A DNA stretch of 64,000 nucleotides from an uncultured Eubacteriales bacterium. GTDB lineage: Bacteria > Bacillota > Clostridia > Oscillospirales > Oscillospiraceae. The DNA lies in assembly GCA_900546515.1 (NCBI GenBank), contig URDG01000009.1, positions 1 through 64,000 of the forward strand, given 5' to 3'. The notes under the pieces are model-generated. The model ran no database searches and was not told the DNA's origin. It saw only the letters and a program-made list of their open reading frames with translations. Both the position numbers and the translations under genes were made by a program. Every line of letters begins with the position of its first letter. The stretch's first letter is position 1. Shown piece after piece: positions 61,462-64,000 of the stretch.

Positions 61462-62370
61462 ATGAAAAAATGCACATATTATATTGACCTTGATATAGAG
61501 AGGAGCATATCGCAGGGCTGCATATCACTGCGCCGCGGCGAGAGCGGACGGCAGATCACGGCACAGCTTACCCGCAGAGGAGAGCCGTATGTGCCGGCAG
61601 ACGGCAGCTATGCCGTGCTTTTGGCGGAAAAGCCGGACGGCACGCAGATATTCGGCGGCTGTTTTCTGGACGGAGGGCGCATAAACTTCGCGGTCACAGC
61701 GCAGATGACGGCCGCAGCCGGCGCCGTGCGCTGCGAGATACGCATTTACGGCGAAGGCGGAGAGCTGCTGATAACGCCGTGGTTCACGGTACACGTATTT
61801 GAGACGGCGGCGGATGAGAGCGGCATTGTATCGCTGTCGGAGGCGACGGCGCTTACGGAACTCATATGCGACGCAAGGGCGGCTATAGAGCGCTGCGAAA
61901 GGGCCGGCTTTGACGAGATCACAGCCACGGTCGACACGGGCACGGGCACGCCCGCCGTAGAGGCCGGCATGAGCGAAAGCGGCGGCAAGCGCTGCGCCGT
62001 ATTTGCTTTTTCAAATCTGAAAGGGGCGGACGGCAGCGATGCCTCGGTGACCGCCGCAAGCATAAAGAGCGCGCTGGGGTATACTCCGGGGGACAGTGCG
62101 GATATAACGGAACTCACGGAACAGAGCCATGGACACGGCAATAAGGCCGTGCTGGACAAGATCACAGGGATACTCACAGCCGGAAACGTCGACTCGCCGG
62201 GAAATACGCTTGATCTCGTGACTTATCAGGCGTTTATGGCGAAGCTCAACGAGGCGGCGCAGCAGATAATGGAGATGCTGCAGGCCTATTCGAAGCCGCT
62301 GAACATCACAGTCGGCGGTACGACATATACATACAACGGCACGCAGGAAGTGTCGGTGACGGTATCATAA
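61462..62370 (+). CDS. BppU/DUF2479-type baseplate upper protein
   Basis: A 302-residue protein whose N-terminal half (about 1-120, SISQGCISLRRGESGRQITAQL, LLAEKPDGTQIFGG) matches the BppU N-terminal domain that anchors receptor-binding proteins of Lactococcus-phage-like baseplates. The second half includes a helical neck and a beta-rich C-terminus ending in a YNGTQEVSVTVS strand. The start has a good ribosome site. Confidence 0.8.
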   Translation: MKKCTYYIDLDIERSISQGCISLRRGESGRQITAQLTRRGEPYVPADGSYAVLLAEKPDGTQIFGGCFLDGGRINFAVTAQMTAAAGAVRCEIRIYGEGGELLITPWFTVHVFETAADESGIVSLSEATALTELICDARAAIERCERAGFDEITATVDTGTGTPAVEAGMSESGGKRCAVFAFSNLKGADGSDASVTAASIKSALGYTPGDSADITELTEQSHGHGNKAVLDKITGILTAGNVDSPGNTLDLVTYQAFMAKLNEAAQQIMEMLQAYSKPLNITVGGTTYTYNGTQEVSVTVS

Positions 62371-62388
62371 ACGCGGAGATGAGTGAAG

Positions 62389-63126
62389 ATGAGTATAAAA
62401 AGCATATATGAGCGTCTGACGGGAGCGGGAATGAGCGCTGCGGGTGCCTGCGGCCTTATGGGAAATATGCAGGCCGAGAGCGGGATGAAGAGCAGCATTG
62501 TCCAGCGCGGCATGACAGAATTCAGCGATGCGGAATATACGCGGCGCGCCGACTGCGGAGAGCTTGATTTCGCACATGACGGCGTTGGCTACGGCCTTGT
62601 CCAGTGGACATTCGGCCCGAGAAAAGAGAAGCTGCTCGGCTTTGCGCGCGCAGCGGGCGTAAGCGTCGGCGATGAGGACATGCAGGTGAAATTCTGCATA
62701 AGCGAGCTGCGCACGGATTTTCCAGGCCTGTGGAGCTTCCTCTGCACGGCGGAGAGCGTATACGGCGCGGCGGCGAGAGTCTGCACGGAGTATGAGCGTC
62801 CTGCCGTGAACAATATTGCCGCGCGTGCCGCTCATGCGCAGAAATATTACGATCTTCTGGGCGGAGCGCGCCGCGCTGCGGAGGATGGAGCGGAAAAGCC
62901 GGAGTACTGGCCGCCGAGAATGCTCTGCGAGGGGATGAGCGGCGCGGATGTCTTGGCGGCGCAGGCGCTGCTGCTTGCAAGAGGGCGTGTTGGAGAGACG
63001 GACGCGTTTTTCTCAGATAGTATGAGCGAGGCCGTAGCCGGGTTCCAGCGCAGCTGCGGCCTTGCCGCGGACGGAGTGATAGGCCCGCTGACATGGGCGG
63101 CCCTGCTGGCGAGGGACCGCACATGA
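62389..63126 (+). CDS. Endolysin: phage tail-lysozyme plus PG-binding domain
   Basis: A 245-residue lysin. The N-terminal domain (about 1-150, AAGACGLMGNMQAESGMKSS with GYGLVQWTFGPRKEKL) matches the phage tail lysozyme (Phage_lysozyme2) family, with the probable catalytic Glu in QAESG. The C-terminal PG_binding_1 repeat (about 175-240, MSEAVAGFQRSCGLAADGVIG) would bind the wall. It precedes two small membrane genes, so it is the lysis enzyme. The ATG at 62389 is preferred to a GTG at 62383. Confidence 0.88.
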   Translation: MSIKSIYERLTGAGMSAAGACGLMGNMQAESGMKSSIVQRGMTEFSDAEYTRRADCGELDFAHDGVGYGLVQWTFGPRKEKLLGFARAAGVSVGDEDMQVKFCISELRTDFPGLWSFLCTAESVYGAAARVCTEYERPAVNNIAARAAHAQKYYDLLGGARRAAEDGAEKPEYWPPRMLCEGMSGADVLAAQALLLARGRVGETDAFFSDSMSEAVAGFQRSCGLAADGVIGPLTWAALLARDRT

Positions 63127-63365
63127 GCGAGGCCGTGATCGTCGCCGTGCTGGGCTTTCTCGGAACGCTCACCGGCGCATATTTCGCAAACAAAAGATCC
63201 GGCGCGCTCATCGCTTACCGGCTGGAGGCGCTCGAAAAGAAAGTGGACAGGCACAATACGGTCATAGAGCGCACGTATGAGCTGGAACGAAGAGCCGATG
63301 TGGCCGCGGAGCAGATAAGATCCGTAAATCACAGGATCTCGGATCTGGAACACAATAAATCTTGA
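63123..63365 (+). CDS. Small membrane/coiled-coil phage protein (XhlA-like)
   Basis: An 80-residue protein with one membrane helix (about 5-21) followed by a charged coiled coil (EALEKKVDRHNTVIERTYELERR). The layout resembles XhlA/haemolysin-type lysis accessory proteins, although XhlA usually has the helix at the C-terminus. It overlaps the endolysin by 4 bp and precedes the holin. Confidence 0.65.
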   Translation: MSEAVIVAVLGFLGTLTGAYFANKRSGALIAYRLEALEKKVDRHNTVIERTYELERRADVAAEQIRSVNHRISDLEHNKS

Positions 63366-63382
63366 GATAGAGGAGAAATATA

Positions 63383-63571
63383 ATGGATTGGAAAAACATA
63401 CTTGAAAGAGCGGCATGGACATTTCTTGAGGGCTTCCTCGTGGCGCTTCCCGCCGCGGCGCAGCTGGGCATGGACGCCGCCGCATGGAAGGCGGCGCTCG
63501 TGGGCGCGGCGATGGCCGGGCTGAGCGCGCTTAAAACGTTCGCCCTTGAAATGCTGAGAGAAATGCACTGA
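63383..63571 (+). CDS. Holin
   Basis: A 62-residue protein with two hydrophobic stretches (about 9-29 and 36-52: WTFLEGFLVALPAAAQLGM, ALVGAAMAGLSALKTFA) and a short charged tail, as in r1t/phi-LC3-type holins. It is the last phage gene; host cstA follows after 228 bp of regulatory DNA. Confidence 0.8.
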   Translation: MDWKNILERAAWTFLEGFLVALPAAAQLGMDAAAWKAALVGAAMAGLSALKTFALEMLREMH

Positions 63572-63657
63572 GCGCACTGCCGGCAAAAGGCGCGAAAAAG
63601 CCGTTTATGAAGGACAGACCGCGCATTGTAAAAAATGTTAACGGATACCTCCGGCTA

Positions 63658-63696
63658 ATTCGCATGGCTTTAACAAAAAGCACTTTGTATGCGAAT
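63658..63696. promoter_or_regulatory. Inverted repeat upstream of cstA
   Basis: ATTCGCAT (63658-63665) and ATGCGAAT (63689-63696) form an 8-bp inverted repeat 23 nt apart, with a TTGTAT promoter-like hexamer overlapping the second arm and TATATG 18 bp downstream. It may be an operator for cstA, or a trace of the element's right edge. Confidence 0.45.
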
Positions 63697-63799
63697 GGAA
63701 TTTTAACATATATGAATAGTATGATAATGGCACCAACAGTGGTCGGGCCGGCCACAGAATGTAGCAAGCCAATTTTTTACAGAAAAGGGAGGTTTTACT

Positions 63800-64000
63800 T
63801 TGTTAACATTCATTATCGGCCTCGTGATCCTCTTTGCCGGCGCGTTTTTCTACAGCAAATTCTGCGAAAAGGTCTTCGGACCCGACGACCGCAAGACACC
63901 TGCATACACCAAGCAGGACGGCGTAGACTACGTCCCCATGAAGAGCTGGAAAAACAGCCTCATCAATCTTCTGAACATTGCCGGTACGGGCCCTATCCTC
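63800..64000 (+). CDS. cstA: CstA-type peptide/pyruvate transporter, 5' part
   Basis: The first 67 residues of a carbon-starvation protein. LTFIIGLVILFAGAFFYSKF is the first membrane helix, and RKTPAYTKQDGVDYVPMKSW and LLNIAGTGPIL are strongly conserved CstA blocks. CstA proteins import peptides or pyruvate under nutrient limitation. A TTG start at 63800 is preceded by GGGAGG with 7-bp spacing. The reading frame runs off the window end. Confidence 0.93.
   Translation, partial: MLTFIIGLVILFAGAFFYSKFCEKVFGPDDRKTPAYTKQDGVDYVPMKSWKNSLINLLNIAGTGPIL

Larger units (their letters stand above)
45733..63571. mobile_element. Podovirus-like packaging element without integrase
   Basis: An 18-kb cluster of phage genes lies between a host PRTase gene and cstA. 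It begins with a leftward ImmR/ImmA pair and runs rightward from small early genes through terminase, portal, protease, scaffold, capsid, connector, fibres, baseplate, lysozyme and holin. All larger genes are open and tightly packed. No integrase, excisionase, replication protein, tape measure or tail-tube gene is visible, and base and codon use look like the host's. No clear direct-repeat attachment sites were found at the two edges. Confidence 0.85.

Noticed and set aside
45733..63571. Integrase, excisionase or replication genes within the phage cluster
   Set aside because: Each sizeable reading frame was inspected for recombinase catalytic patterns and helicase/polymerase motifs; none fits. 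The absence holds only for this window.

Overview
The window comes from a GC-rich, low-GC-phylum-type Firmicute, most likely a gut Clostridium of the Oscillospiraceae/Ruminococcaceae kind. The reasons are the gene families present (MreC/MreD/PBP2 next to Maf, a DnaD/DnaI-type loader pair, a spore-type LysM-GH18 enzyme, YerC/TrpR, YtrA-type GntR), strong AGGAGG-type ribosome sites, TTGACA/TATAAT promoters, and frequent TTG/GTG starts and ATA codons in a high-GC background. This assignment is inferred from gene content; no ribosomal RNA is present.

Layout. Positions 1-16250 hold housekeeping and envelope genes: the end of tRNA-Trp, oligoendopeptidase F, a LysM-GH18 enzyme, and a six-gene envelope run ending in a DUF4430 protein and an ECF S-component. 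A leftward block follows with a CmpB-like membrane protein, an LPG-synthase-like flippase, an SGNH hydrolase, a two-component system and a ClpC-type ATPase without a middle domain. Then come a ferredoxin and a TrmN6-like methylase. Positions 16300-16850 hold a leftward tRNA operon (Val-Phe-Gly-Cys) with its own promoter, terminator and a structured downstream element. Positions 16870-23760 hold Hsp33, a methylase, YerC, NfeD plus SPFH, a eukaryotic-type hexokinase, a 2-hydroxyacid dehydrogenase and a CsoR copper-sensor locus. In that locus CsoR-like operators control two very small membrane proteins, one of which looks like a collapsed P-type ATPase.

Positions 23770-45700 hold an aminotransferase, DUF2804 and helicase-loader genes (leftward), then RlhA/U32, Maf, MreC, MreD, PBP2, a methylglyoxal-synthase-like protein with altered active-site positions, HisRS, AspRS and a ComM-like ATPase. 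These are followed by a GntR-ABC operon whose permease ends in the sequence IIGGADGPTAIWLS, an HtrA protease and a phosphoribosyltransferase.

Positions 45733-63571 are the most notable part: a compact, intact-looking phage structural cluster between two host genes. It has an ImmR/ImmA-type switch with three near-identical operators, terminase, portal, its own Prp-type cysteine protease, scaffold and N4-gp56-type capsid protein. The scaffold and capsid both carry an L27-like QLFA cleavage motif near their N-terminus. Connector, short-tail/fibre, baseplate, lysozyme and holin genes follow. I see no integrase, excisionase, replication, tail-tube or tape-measure gene. This suggests a podovirus-like element that can build and package particles but not mobilise itself in the usual way: either a trimmed prophage or a domesticated, gene-transfer-agent-like system. 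The window ends in the start of a CstA-type peptide transporter gene.
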